In this document: positions 1 through 9,899 of the stretch, one piece after another
Numbering within the stretch: position 1 is the first letter of the stretch
Layout: each line of letters starts with the position of its first letter
Assembly: GCA_035235625.1 (NCBI GenBank)
Contig: CP141143.1
Span: forward strand, 22,861,092 to 22,925,091
Origin: Saururus chinensis
Taxonomy: Eukaryota > Streptophyta > Magnoliopsida > Piperales > Saururaceae
Direction of reading: 5' to 3'
DNA: 64,000 nucleotides
The notes under the pieces: model-generated
Databases searched by the model: none
What the model was told of the DNA's origin: nothing
The model's input: only the letters and a program-made list of their open reading frames with translations
Position numbers and translations under genes: made by a program

Positions 1-359
1 CTCACTAGAGGCGACATAGTATACTATTTATCGACAATGACAATGGTATAAAAGAGTTTTCTTTTCTTTATTTTTGTACAAATTGTCTTCAATGTTACAA
101 AGATAAATATACCTGCCTGCAGTTCATTTTTAAAAGTAGTTTTTCCCTTGAAATTCAATTTTTGGTGATGAAAATCTTACGCAAAATATGTGAATAGATA
201 AGGACATTGACAATATACCACACACATGCATTTATTTTTACTTTATTATTTTAATATTGAGGGGTACCCGAATTCAAGTAGAAGAGGCGGCACAACTAGC
301 CTCTTAGAGCACCATATTTCTACACCAATCCCTATGCGTACGTATAAGTCTCTCATGTA
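1..359. other. AT-rich sequence, no gene seen
   Basis: No open frame with a recognisable product. It may belong partly to the LTR inferred just to the right, whose far end I could not place. Confidence 0.3.
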
Positions 360-619
360 GACCGATGGTCTACACAGGCTTAATTAAAAATTAAAAAAAT
401 AACTAAAAATAACTGCTAATAAAATTAAAGCAAACTAACTTTCCGATCTTCTCCTTCTCCCTTAGAATGGGCTAAAACATATAATTTATAAAAAAATAAA
501 CTACTAATCTTACTAGCTGAAGGTAAACAAGACTAATCCTAACCAAAGTGGGAAATAGACTAATATAGGAAAGTAAAATCAATAAGGTACTAAAATCCTA
601 GTCTAATTAGGAATCTAAC
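360..619 (-). mobile_element. Putative LTR of a deleted Ty3/gypsy element (minus strand)
   Basis: Read on the minus strand, a stretch resembling the end of a gypsy polyprotein (a Leu-Glu-Asp-Lys-like codon run near 645) is followed at 619 by TGTTAGATTCC, a plausible LTR start. The LTR would run leftwards from 619. Its other end and any target duplication were not found, so the extent is approximate. Confidence 0.35.
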
Positions 620-1440
620 ATTCCACCACTGCTTCCGCATCGCCTTGTCCTCAAGGCGACTACTTTTCCAAGGCTTGAAAGATGGGATGAATGTCATTAA
701 CGAGCATAGCCAGATCGTCATCAAATTCGGCTACAGGTCCAGTTGGGCATCAACAACGTACATATGAAGAGATTTGCATTAATGCCCAGGTGTACATTTC
801 TCATCACAATTGCAGCATAATACCTTTTTTCAGCGGGCATCCATTTAAGTTTGCATAAGCTTCTTGATCGGAATCGTGGGAGATGGAGAGGAAGAAACAG
901 GGGATGCAACAGTGGAGGTAGAGAACGAACAGAAGGAGGAAGTACGCCTGTGTTGTGCTACTTTCTCCTTACATACGCGAGTCATACACATAGTTTCTGT
1001 CAAGGAAGTCCGAGGAAAAAGTTGTAATTCTGCTTTAATCTCAAACTTAAGAATTACTTCAAAGACACCGATTTGGGCATGCTCGGGCCATCTGTGGACG
1101 TGGTTCAATAAGCGCTCAAACTCATCCTGGTAGTCCTGGACTGATCCCCGTTGGCGAACCTGAGGCAACAAACTGTTAAAATTATGATAAGTAGTCTGGC
1201 GAAAACGGAGGAGAAGAGCATGTTCGAATTCAAGCTAAGTAGCGTCCAGATGTCGAGTAAGGAACTGGTCGACCCAACGCATAGCATGACCCTCCATATG
1301 AAATGAGGCTAATTTTCATTGTTCATGAGCCGAAGTGCGATGGAAGAGAAAGAAATGTTTCGCCCGAGAAACCGATTCGTCTAGATCTCACCCATGAAGA
1401 TGGGAAAAGCGACACGAATCAGTCGAGCTTGAATAGCAGG
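620..1440 (-). pseudogene. Ty3/gypsy gag remnant with CCHC zinc knuckle
   Basis: This is a decayed retrotransposon gag gene read on the minus strand. From about 1290 downwards it encodes the EGHAMRW motif, then the Retrotrans_gag core with DYQDEFERL and HRWPEHA (about 1171-1050), then TSLTETMCMTRVCKEK. A zinc knuckle CNCDEKCTPGH follows at about 810-780. Stop codons interrupt it, including one just upstream of the core and two around the knuckle. The pol region (protease, reverse transcriptase, RNase H and most of integrase) is missing: coding resemblance passes from just after the knuckle almost directly to LTR-like sequence at 619. The same gag family occurs at 25240-25772 on the plus strand. 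It is not functional. Confidence 0.75.
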
Positions 1441-1502
1441 GTTCGGGTGAGGATGAGCAGATCCATGGGGGTAGTCGATACAGCCATGACTATGACCGTG
1501 AG

Positions 1503-4235
1503 TGTAAGATCACTAAACTTGAACCGATTTATTTTATTCTATTTAATTAATTTTCTGTGCTTTAATGTCAATTTTGATCATTTTTTACTATTTTAAAAAT
1601 TTAAGTGGTTAACAAAGGTTTTAACCAAAAATTTCTTCACATTTATGATTTTTAAGTTATTTTAAGTCATTTGAAATTTTTCTTAAATTTTTAGAATTTT
1701 TATTATTTTTTCAAAAATTATAGTTTGGCGGGACCCACCGTGGGCCCCACGACCAATATTAAAATTTCTAATCTCAAATGTCCCTAATGTTAAACTAAGA
1801 CCTTAATAAATTATATCAGAATTTTTTAGATTTTAATTTGGGTTTAAATAGCTAAATTATCTATTTTTAGTTGAAAAATTCTATTTGTATTCTATTATTT
1901 GATTACGTCTAACCTACCCCTTATTATATAAAGAAAGGCATAACCACTTTCCCATTTGGAAAAATGGCTAAGACCTGGAGTTAGGAGGCCTAATCCCTTA
2001 TTTTCCTAAAGAAGAAGGAGATTAAGGTTTGATTTGCTTAATTTTTTTCTTAATCATTTAAGGTTTTCTTAAATATTTTCAAATCTCTTCTTATATAATT
2101 TAATCTCGATTTCAAAGCATAAAGCTACTGATTAAGGACCCTAGAACTAAGGTTTTTCAAGAGGTTTAGATATTCTAAATTGATTTTATGAAGGTATTAA
2201 TAAAAATTATGTTTTAGGTAGGTTTTAAAGGAGATTAAGGAACTATTTCAAACCAAGAAGTTGCTGGAAGGTAAGGGTTTTGAGTCTTAAACTTGATGTG
2301 ATTTCGGATCTAAGCTTTGAGGTGTTTTTGAAATGGGTTCCATGATTATGAGCTTTGATAGTGATTTGATAAAATATTAATCTTTGGTGTTATTTTCATA
2401 GGGCTTTATTTAATAATGATTAGATTTAATATTATGAAAGCTTTGATTTGATTATGATGGAGTTTGGGTCTTAGATTTGATGTATTAAGTTGGATTGATG
2501 GAGGTTCAATTTAGTTTTTAAAATGGAGAAGACGAACCAGATTTGCCGTTATGGTGATCGATCGCCCTTACAGGCCAATCGATCGGCCAAACAACATTAC
2601 AGGTCGATTTTAAGGCCAGCCGATCGATCGGTAGTACAATAGATTTTGGGCATTTTAATTCATTTGTTTATTTCGATATTTCTACTCCAAATATTATTTT
2701 TCATGTTCATGTGAGTTTATTTGAGTTAGAATAAACTACTAGAAGGGTATACTAGTGATGTTGGAATTTAAGAAGAATATTTGGGTGTTATGTGGAATTA
2801 CATGATATTGGCTAAACATGTTAAATTTGTTAACTTAAATCTATGATTAAATGGTTTCTTGTATTTTAAGCATGATTTCAACAAGGTTATAGTATAAAAA
2901 TGGAATGATATGTCTACTTATAATGTGATTAAATTATGGGTGAATGATTATGCCATGTCTAGCTTCAAGTGTTATATGAATATACATATATGAATTGAGC
3001 ATGAGATTTCACTTGATTTGAATGAAGGTTCCCAATGATTTTCACTCATGGTTTTAGTTTAGATCTATGATCAGGTGTTAGAAAAGCATGTGTGTAGTGC
3101 CTTGTGAGTTATTGTCAAAGCATGGTCATATGCTTAGGAATGCATGTTTTATCTTAAATGCACACATGTGAGGGAATTAATTATGAAACCATGGTTACTT
3201 ATGACTTGAATATGATGCATGTGGGGGTTTATAGGAGCACATTCCATGTGTTGGAATTCATGTAGAGATTGTTAACGTATGTATCATGTTGCATGCATCA
3301 AAAAAAAGATTTTTTGAATGAGACTTTAGTGATGTTTAGCCTAGTTAATCGATTGGATGCAATGATGTGATATTGCATGCCAGATTAATCGATCGTTGGA
3401 TTAATCAGAACTTGGCTAGTCCGAAAGGACATGATTTCGATTTGAGTTCTTGTGTAGAACATGTATACTCCTCGGGTTGAGTTGACTTGAGTTATGTGGA
3501 GATGAGTTGTGTACTTATTTTGCGGTTGAGATTCTTGAGATAGTCATATGGACCATGAGAATCTAGAGTGGTACGCCTTCGTGTATTGGCTACCACATAT
3601 TCTCGGTTCCCTGTGTGGGAGTTCGGACTCTTCCCACTATAGAAGATGTTCCAGGGCTAACACACCTACTCCAGGTTCTCTATGTGAGATTTAGACATTC
3701 TTTGGTCAGGACTACCCTAACCTTTATATTTCCTATGTAAAAATCGGACTATGTCCCGCTTGTGTGGCCTTGACTATGTCCAGCCTGCATGACAATGATT
3801 GTATTCACTCCTTGATGGAGGCATCCACCATTTATTGATGATTTATATGTATGAGATTATATTATGTCTAGGATTACACAGGTTGTGTAGGGATAATTTG
3901 ACACATGTAGATATGATTTATTATGTATAATTCAATATCATATGTTTGACACATTTGTCGTACAGGGTGAATGAACTATGGAATGAATGAGAATTGTTTA
4001 TGTATAATTTGAATTGTATGACGGAGACACTATTCTTGCAGGTTTATGTGATATGAATACATTATCTGAATTGTGTGATGAAGTCACTATTCATACAGGT
4101 TTATGTGGTATGAATGCATAATCAGAAAATGTGTTAAAGACACTTCTCTTGCAGATTATGTATGTTATTATGCATGATTAGATTAGGTGAAAATCACTAG
4201 TTATGCAAGATATATGATAGGTCATATTATGTACA
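1503..4235 (+). mobile_element. Long LTR copy A, truncated at its 3' end
   Basis: It starts TGTAAGATCAC at 1503 and aligns by eye along its length with the complete solo LTR at 49824-53214. Shared landmarks are the GCGGGACCC...GGGCCCCAC block (about 1733), the short wheat-like run before a polypurine stretch (about 1930-2000), a cluster of CGATCGATCGG palindromes (2555-2635), the GGTTCGAAAGGACATG-like block (about 3415) and a 54-58-bp tandem array near the right end (about 3970-4230). The final several hundred bases of the family, including the terminal GCGTGACA, are missing. An AT-rich MITE-like repeat follows. The LTR begins beside a gag remnant of opposite orientation, so it probably inserted into that older element. 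Confidence 0.7.
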
Positions 4236-4410
4236 TTTAGAAAAATAATAATTTTTATTGAATTGTAAATTTTATATATAAGAGAAGAAAAAATAAGCTT
4301 ATGATACTCTTTCTTAATTACTTAACTAATTAAATTTAACAAAATAAAACTATTAATATAGAATAATTTTTTTACCAAATAAAATTATTGATTTAGGATG
4401 AAAAAAATAT
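4236..4410. repeat. AT-rich MITE-like dispersed repeat (fragment)
   Basis: It shares strings such as TAATTTTTATTGAAT, ATATAAGAGAAG and TACTTAA with copies near 6181, 17385, 28845 and 62960. Those copies carry the Stowaway-like inverted ends seen best at 17393-17566. Here one end is missing. Confidence 0.5.
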
Positions 4411-7400
4411 AATACTTATGTAATTGGCCAACAGAGTGTGGGTGTTAGAACTATAACTGACACTTTACAAAAGCGTGTCTTGGGCCTCCCACACCATTAG
4501 CCACGAACCTTTATTTAAAAAAAAATCAAAGATCAATTTCTGTAATGAAAAGGCTAAAATGGGCAAATCAACATACCGGCTTATATAATGCCAATTTGCT
4601 CACAAATAAAGAGACAACAAATATTATAACAGGAATGTTCACAGCAGTTGGTAGAGTGGAGATTATCTGCATTGAAGTATAATAGTATATTTTCATTAAA
4701 TATCAATATATTATTATATTGCCATGATTTATTTGACATTAATGTATGATAGATTGAATATACTAATACAAGTGCTACGTTTGGTACATGTAGCAGCAGC
4801 TACTAATTGATAGAATATACATGCACACTATCAGATTACCCTATAGTTTGGGCAACCAAATGATAGCTTGGGACAAAATTACACTAGGAGAATCTTCTTG
4901 TCACTCCAGTTTTTTATGCTTCTTACTTACAATGAGATTAGTATAAAGAATGTATGAGAGTCGTTTATCTAAAAAAATCAATAGCATACACGCTAGCACA
5001 CATTATATAAGAGCCAATAATACTAATGTGCTCTAGTACATGCATCGTCAATTTTAAAAATATCAACAGTTCCCATACAATCCTTACGCTAAGCTCACTA
5101 TGGATAGGGAACATAAAAAATGTTTCCCTCCCTCCAAAACTCTATACTTACAGTAGGACTTTCTGCCGTTTATAGATATTGCTATTGCTAGTTCATTTGG
5201 ATGGCAAGAAGTTATAAGATTCCCTACCTAGAGCATTGAGCACTTCTATGCTTCACCTAAGTCCAACCTAGTTTAATTAATTTAAACACCACATGGACTA
5301 AAGTGGCAAGCATGCTTTGCACTCATTGTTTAAAAAAAAAACTAGAGGAACGTGAATAAAAACATGCTGAGTGATTCTGATTCAGTATCCTTATTCAAGG
5401 ATCTAAACAAATATGTAAATAACTATTTGATGAGGTGTTTATTAAAATAAGAAATGGTTAGAGGTCATGAGCATCTATTGGACGTGGCTACCTGTATATT
5501 CCTGCATAAACCGCCCCTATATAATTAGGAATCTGTATCATTCCCCAATTAAGAAAATAATTTTCTTTTAGTCTTCATATGCTTGTTGTAATAATTTATG
5601 CTAAATACGTTTTCACCTATAAATTGTTGGCCAAGAAGCCAAGTTGATGTTTGTCATATGTCCTACCCATTTCAATAATTATTTTTTTTTAAAGAAACTT
5701 ATAATTGTTTCAACTAAATTAACACTACATACATTTCTGTATTTGGACATTGGGCACCCATTATATTTGCAACAACAAAAAAAATTGGGCTCCCCATATT
5801 AATAAGTCAAAATTAAGTGTAGCCTGCAGTGGTTCCTTGCTTGACGTGCAGCAGTTTTGAGGCTGTAAGGCGGGCATATGTTGTGCTTCCAAGTGGCACC
5901 TTGGATTTATGTTCTGGTTTTTAATGGAGTTTCAGACAAAAAAATTTCACAATTCAATTGGCTTGTCCCCTTCCCCCGTTGAAGAGCAACCATCGATTTT
6001 TAGTGGGACTAATCAAGACGAGGAGAACTTGCTTACTATCTAGTCATCAAATTCTAAGTAGGAAATTCACTGTTAAATTAAAGTGTTTATAAGTTGATAG
6101 CTCATTTGCGCAAGAAGAATGAAAGTGGGGAGGAGTTAAACGAAGAGGTAAATAAGGAAAATTTCCACAAAATATCATTTATTATGTTTTTTATATTAAT
6201 AATTATATTTAAAAATAATATTTTTTATCAAATGATAAAACTCACATCTAAAAGAAAAGAAAAATAAGCTTTTAATATTTCCTTTTAAGTACCTAAAGAA
6301 ATAAACTATTTACTAAATAGAACTATTATTACGAAGGTAGTATTGTCTAAGAATGATTTAATTAATTTAGCGGATAAAAAGTTACTAATTTGGCATCAAG
6401 AGATTATAACTATTTTATAAAATAAAAACTATATTGATGGTCATATAATACTTAGGCTAGTTCTCGGATTGATAGACAAATGGTTGATGTGATCATTTGT
6501 CCCGCATACAAGCTAAGTCAATAGACTACTTTAGTTAATAGAATCAGGTGTGAAGATAACATTTAAACTAGTTTTGTTGTTACTTTCTTGCGAGGCTGGA
6601 ATATTTAAATTAAAGGGATGAGTCAAATAGTGGCTAGTGGGGGCCACATGGTATTTTTATTTCTCACTGTTTCAAGCAATCAATCAATCCAAGGAGCAAG
6701 CGCACTGATTATGGTGAAACTGGAATAGATATTGAAAATGACTAGAGATATGAATTGAAGAGGCTGCTATCTCAAAATTTGTAATGAAGTTAAATATGAA
6801 AAATGATTTGACGATGCGAAGATTTACACGTCAAAACACTATTTTATCACCTTTATATTATTGATCTGTGGGCTTATTTTTGACGTGAGAATTTTCATGT
6901 GAGAATAACACTACTCGTTAAATATTCACTTTGTATTTCCCTTTTGTCAAAACTTGCAAACATTTTTATGTATTTATTAATAGACTATTAAATCGCAAAT
7001 TCCTTATCCAAAGAAAATATTAAACGTTCAACACTCATCCTTTTTATGACAAAATAATACTCTCTTTATCATAACTTAATAGTTTTATATGGTTTTTTAA
7101 AATAAAATAAAATAAATTTATTTTAAAAAATAAAATAAAATAATTAATGTGAGAGAGATGAAATATATTTAGTATTTAGCTTTAAGAGACCTATTAATAT
7201 GAGTTTAAGCTTATGCACGCCAACATGGGCTTAAACATTATGAGTTGTAGAATTTCTTTGAGATCCAATGATACGTATTACTAGAGGGGCGTCTTACTAG
7301 AAGGGGTACAAAACTAGATGGGGTAGGGAGCGCCATGGCCCTCCAAACCTTTGAAATTTTTTACTATAGTCCATCATGAAGTATTAATGTTTTTTCTATT

Positions 7401-8086
7401 TGGTGCAACAAGGTGGCCCCCTTGGCCCTCCCAGAGATCTTTCCTTAGCTCCGTTCCTAAGCAAGTATGTAATTAAACCTAGGTGCCCCATAAATAATGT
7501 GTGTTGTCGAATTAAAATCTAATAATCCGCGATATCTGGGCTCTGGCTAGCTTGCATAATTAAGTCCAAACTCATAATAACTATTTTCCAAATTGAAAAA
7601 CATATTAACTGTATATCTTACCCTAGGTTTGTCCTAGGGTCCATGTTAAGTTTTTCCTACCTTTAAAAACATATTAGAAATTAAGAAAAAGGTAACTAAA
7701 ATACATGCCTTCTTACCCTAGTTCTGTCCGATCTCCTACTGTAAAATTTGGATCTGATTTGGCCCAAAGTGGACCCAAAACAGGCCTCACTAGGATCCCG
7801 TACTGTACATGGGGCCATTGACATGCCCAAAGCTGACTGCGAGACAGACTCCCCCTTTAATCTTGTCATACCTTTTTTGCTTTTTGTTTAACGTCTTTTT
7901 CACAAAAGTATAAAAACTGTATCGGGTCTCTTACAAGTTCGTTTCAGATGTTGGTAACAAGTCACATCTAACATCACATGCAGAGCGTTTGAGTATGTCA
8001 AATGTTTGGAATCAATTAAATTAAAGTAACAGGCCAATTTTACAAAAATATGGACACTCGTAGATTATATATTTTTTTACCATCTT
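4411..8086. other. Intergenic AT-rich sequence without a supported gene
   Basis: No frame gives a recognisable protein. It contains another copy of the AT-rich repeat (6181-6350). About 6925-7065 resembles 10920-11065, sharing a TTTCCCTTTTGT..AAAACTTGCAA block and later AACGTTCA..CACTCATC-like text. The rest is unassigned. Confidence 0.5.
6181..6350. repeat. AT-rich MITE-like dispersed repeat
   Basis: It carries TTATATTAATAATTATATTT at its left end and the internal strings AAATGATAAAACTCACATCT and AGAAAAATAAGCTTTTAATA. Related copies lie near 4240, 17390, 28850 and 62960. No clear target duplication was found. Confidence 0.5.
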
Positions 8087-8095
8087 TTAAGTATA
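8087..8095 (+). repeat. Left 9-bp target site duplication TTAAGTATA
   Basis: An exact 9-base direct repeat, the other copy being at 8977-8985, brackets the element at 8096-8976. Nine bases is the usual Mutator-superfamily target duplication. Confidence 0.85.
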
Positions 8096-8976
8096 GAACG
8101 TGGCTATTTAAACCTCACTTTTATCCTTGTGTCCCCAAAACAAAGTAAAAAAGTAATTTTTTTTTCCACTTTTATCCCTCATATTCCCCTCTTTGTTTTA
8201 CTCATACATCCTCCATTCAATTTAGCTTCATCATTTTCTTCTCCGACAATTACGTCTCCGGTAACTTTTTTTCCGGTGACTCCGCCGGCGTGCACCCAGC
8301 CTGCACATCGGACAGATCTAACCGGCACACAGGCTGGACTGACTTGCGCGGCCAAATTAGGCCGGACTGGCCGCCTATGCGCGGCCAGAACTGGCCAGCA
8401 AGGCAGAGGCCGAACTGGCCTGTGCATGGCTAGATCTAGCCGCGCGGGCCAGATCTGGCCGGCGCAGTACAGGCCGGACTGGCCTACGTGTGGCCAGATT
8501 TGGCCGGCGCGCGCAGGCCGGATTGGCCTGCGCAGCACGGCCAGATCTGGCATGCGCGGCACGGCCAGTCGACGTAGGCCAGACTAGCCTGCGCGGCACA
8601 GGCCACGGGCGGCCAGATCTGGCCGCCGCGCAGGCGAGCCAGATCTGGCCTGCCTGCGGTCAGGCCGAATTGGCCTGCGCCGGCCAGATCTGGCCGGCAC
8701 ACAAACCGCACAGGCCAGTGCGGCGAGATCTGGCCACGCCGGCCCTCTGGCAGTGGTCGCGGTCAGCTTGTTGTGGCCAACGATTACAATCAGCCTTGCC
8801 GGAAAAAAAAAGACGCCGGCATTGTCGCCAGCGCCGGAGATGAAGAAGAAAGGGAAAAAAAGTGAAAAAATGGGAAGTGGGAAAATGGGGTATACTGAAG
8901 ATTTTAGTTCAAGATGGCAGGGTAAAAGAGTAACGGGGGACACAGAGATAAAACTGGGGTGTGTATAGCCACGTTC
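8096..8976. mobile_element. Non-autonomous Mutator-like element (MULE) with a GC-rich palindromic core
   Basis: The 881-bp element starts GAACGTGGCTAT and ends with the exact reverse complement of those 12 bases. The inverted ends extend imperfectly for about 41 bp, each reaching TGTGTCCCC. Weaker inverted similarity continues inwards through pyrimidine-rich sequence on the left and purine-rich sequence on the right. TTAAGTATA is duplicated on both sides. No transposase is encoded. The core (about 8280-8750) is very GC-rich and built of GGCC-bounded palindromes, so it is open in several frames on both strands. Those frames look like by-products of the repeat, not genes. It lies about 350 bp beyond the 3' end of the glycine-rich protein gene. 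A captured gene fragment (Pack-MULE) is possible, but I recognise none. Confidence 0.8.
8280..8750. repeat. Minisatellite of GGCC-bounded palindromes
   Basis: Two palindromic motifs alternate every 20 to 25 bp. One is GGCCAGATCTGGCC, with perfect copies at 8447-8460, 8611-8624 and 8682-8695 and near copies at 8636-8650 and elsewhere. The other is GGCCNNNNNGGCC (for example GGCCGGACTGGCC). The spacers are GC-rich. It forms the core of the Mutator-like element. Confidence 0.8.
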
Positions 8977-8985
8977 TTAAGTATA
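8977..8985 (+). repeat. Right 9-bp target site duplication TTAAGTATA
   Basis: Exact partner of the repeat at 8087-8095. Confidence 0.85.
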
Positions 8986-9326
8986 AGGCATAGTAATTAG
9001 GTTGGCCAGTCGGCTTCAGCAAGGCACTTATTGGATCTTCAAGAAGCTCCCTATAATTTGCTAAGAATCTGAATTTGTCTAGGGTTAGCACTTAGTGGAG
9101 ATGCTCCTAATAATCGAAAAAATAAGGCACAATTCAATTCATCACATAGGAAACCAATTAACTTAGCAAATGCAACGCAACGAACGTAAAAACTAGATAT
9201 GTGTATATATCATGCATACAGTAGGGCATGCACATGCACGTAGAAACAACCATTAATTCTTCACTTCACCAAGCTACAATTTCTCTTATTTTAGATAATG
9301 CAAACACATTTGAGTTCCCGGGCACC

Positions 9327-9806
9327 TTATGGTGCCTCTCTTTTGGCAGTCCCGCCGCTACCACCACCTCCAAGACCGCCATCGGCACTAGTTCCTTGAA
9401 CAAAGTTAGCCCCACCACCAGGCCATGGCTTACCTCCACCACCACCGGCCCCTACACCACCGCCCATCCCTGTACTTCCACCAAAGCCCAGACCAGCCCC
9501 CGCGCTGCCTACACCAGCACCGATCCCCGCCCCAGCACCTATGGATGCTCCTCCACCTATGCCAGCACCAAGGCCACCAATTCCTGCTCTGATGTTGCCA
9601 CCAATTGCCGCACCGCCGCCTACTCCAGCACCAAATCCGTTAACCCCAACAGCCCCTCCAATTTTAGCCTTCACTTTGTTGTCCACCACCCATTCCTCTC
9701 TTCCTTTCAGAATCACATCCTCTCTATTTTCCAGTCTCCTAGACCAAACACCACTTACTAAGCACAGCAGTAGAAGCCCAAATAGCACCAAACAACGGCC
9801 ACCCAT
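9327..9806 (-). CDS. Secreted glycine-rich protein (cell-wall GRP type)
   Basis: A single-exon gene of 159 codons, from ATG at 9806 to TAA at 9327. Residues 1-22 form a signal peptide with a Leu/Val-rich core ending around GVWS. Residues 23-50 are charged (RRLENRED, then EEWVVDNKVKAK). Residues 51 to about 150 are dominated by Gly with Ala, Val, Ile and Leu in GxG and GGG patterns, and the end is TAKREAP. This layout matches secreted class-I-like glycine-rich proteins of the plant cell wall or apoplast. Family members vary a lot in length, so this can be full length. There are no cysteines in the tail, no RNA-recognition motif and no zinc knuckle, which argues against the RNA-binding GRP classes. 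The opposite strand is also open, as expected for GGN-rich codons, but I do not treat it as a gene. A TATA-like box lies about 65 bp upstream. Confidence 0.85.
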   Translation of the reverse strand: MGGRCLVLFGLLLLCLVSGVWSRRLENREDVILKGREEWVVDNKVKAKIGGAVGVNGFGAGVGGGAAIGGNIRAGIGGLGAGIGGGASIGAGAGIGAGVGSAGAGLGFGGSTGMGGGVGAGGGGGKPWPGGGANFVQGTSADGGLGGGGSGGTAKREAP

Positions 9807-9870
9807 GTCTTAATTAGCAAGAATTGGCTTAACAATTCAATTCTTGTAGTTTCTAATGCCACAGGACGAG

Positions 9871-9882
9871 CCTTCATATATA
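9871..9882 (-). promoter_or_regulatory. Putative TATA box of the glycine-rich protein gene
   Basis: On the minus strand TATATATGAAGG lies about 65-76 bp upstream of the ATG at 9806, a fitting position. An ACGT-core motif (TCACGTAG on the minus strand, about 9884-9891) sits just upstream and could be an ABRE or G-box-like site. Confidence 0.5.
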
Positions 9883-9899
9883 CTACGTGACTCTGCCAT

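Noticed and set aside
8129..8968. Several overlapping open frames on both strands in the GC-rich block
   Set aside because: They come from the GGCC palindrome array, which is stop-poor on both strands; no conserved domain is present.
9228..9813. Plus-strand Pro/Thr/Ser-rich frames opposite the glycine-rich protein gene
   Set aside because: They are antisense shadows of GGN-rich codons; the minus strand has the signal peptide and a sensible start.
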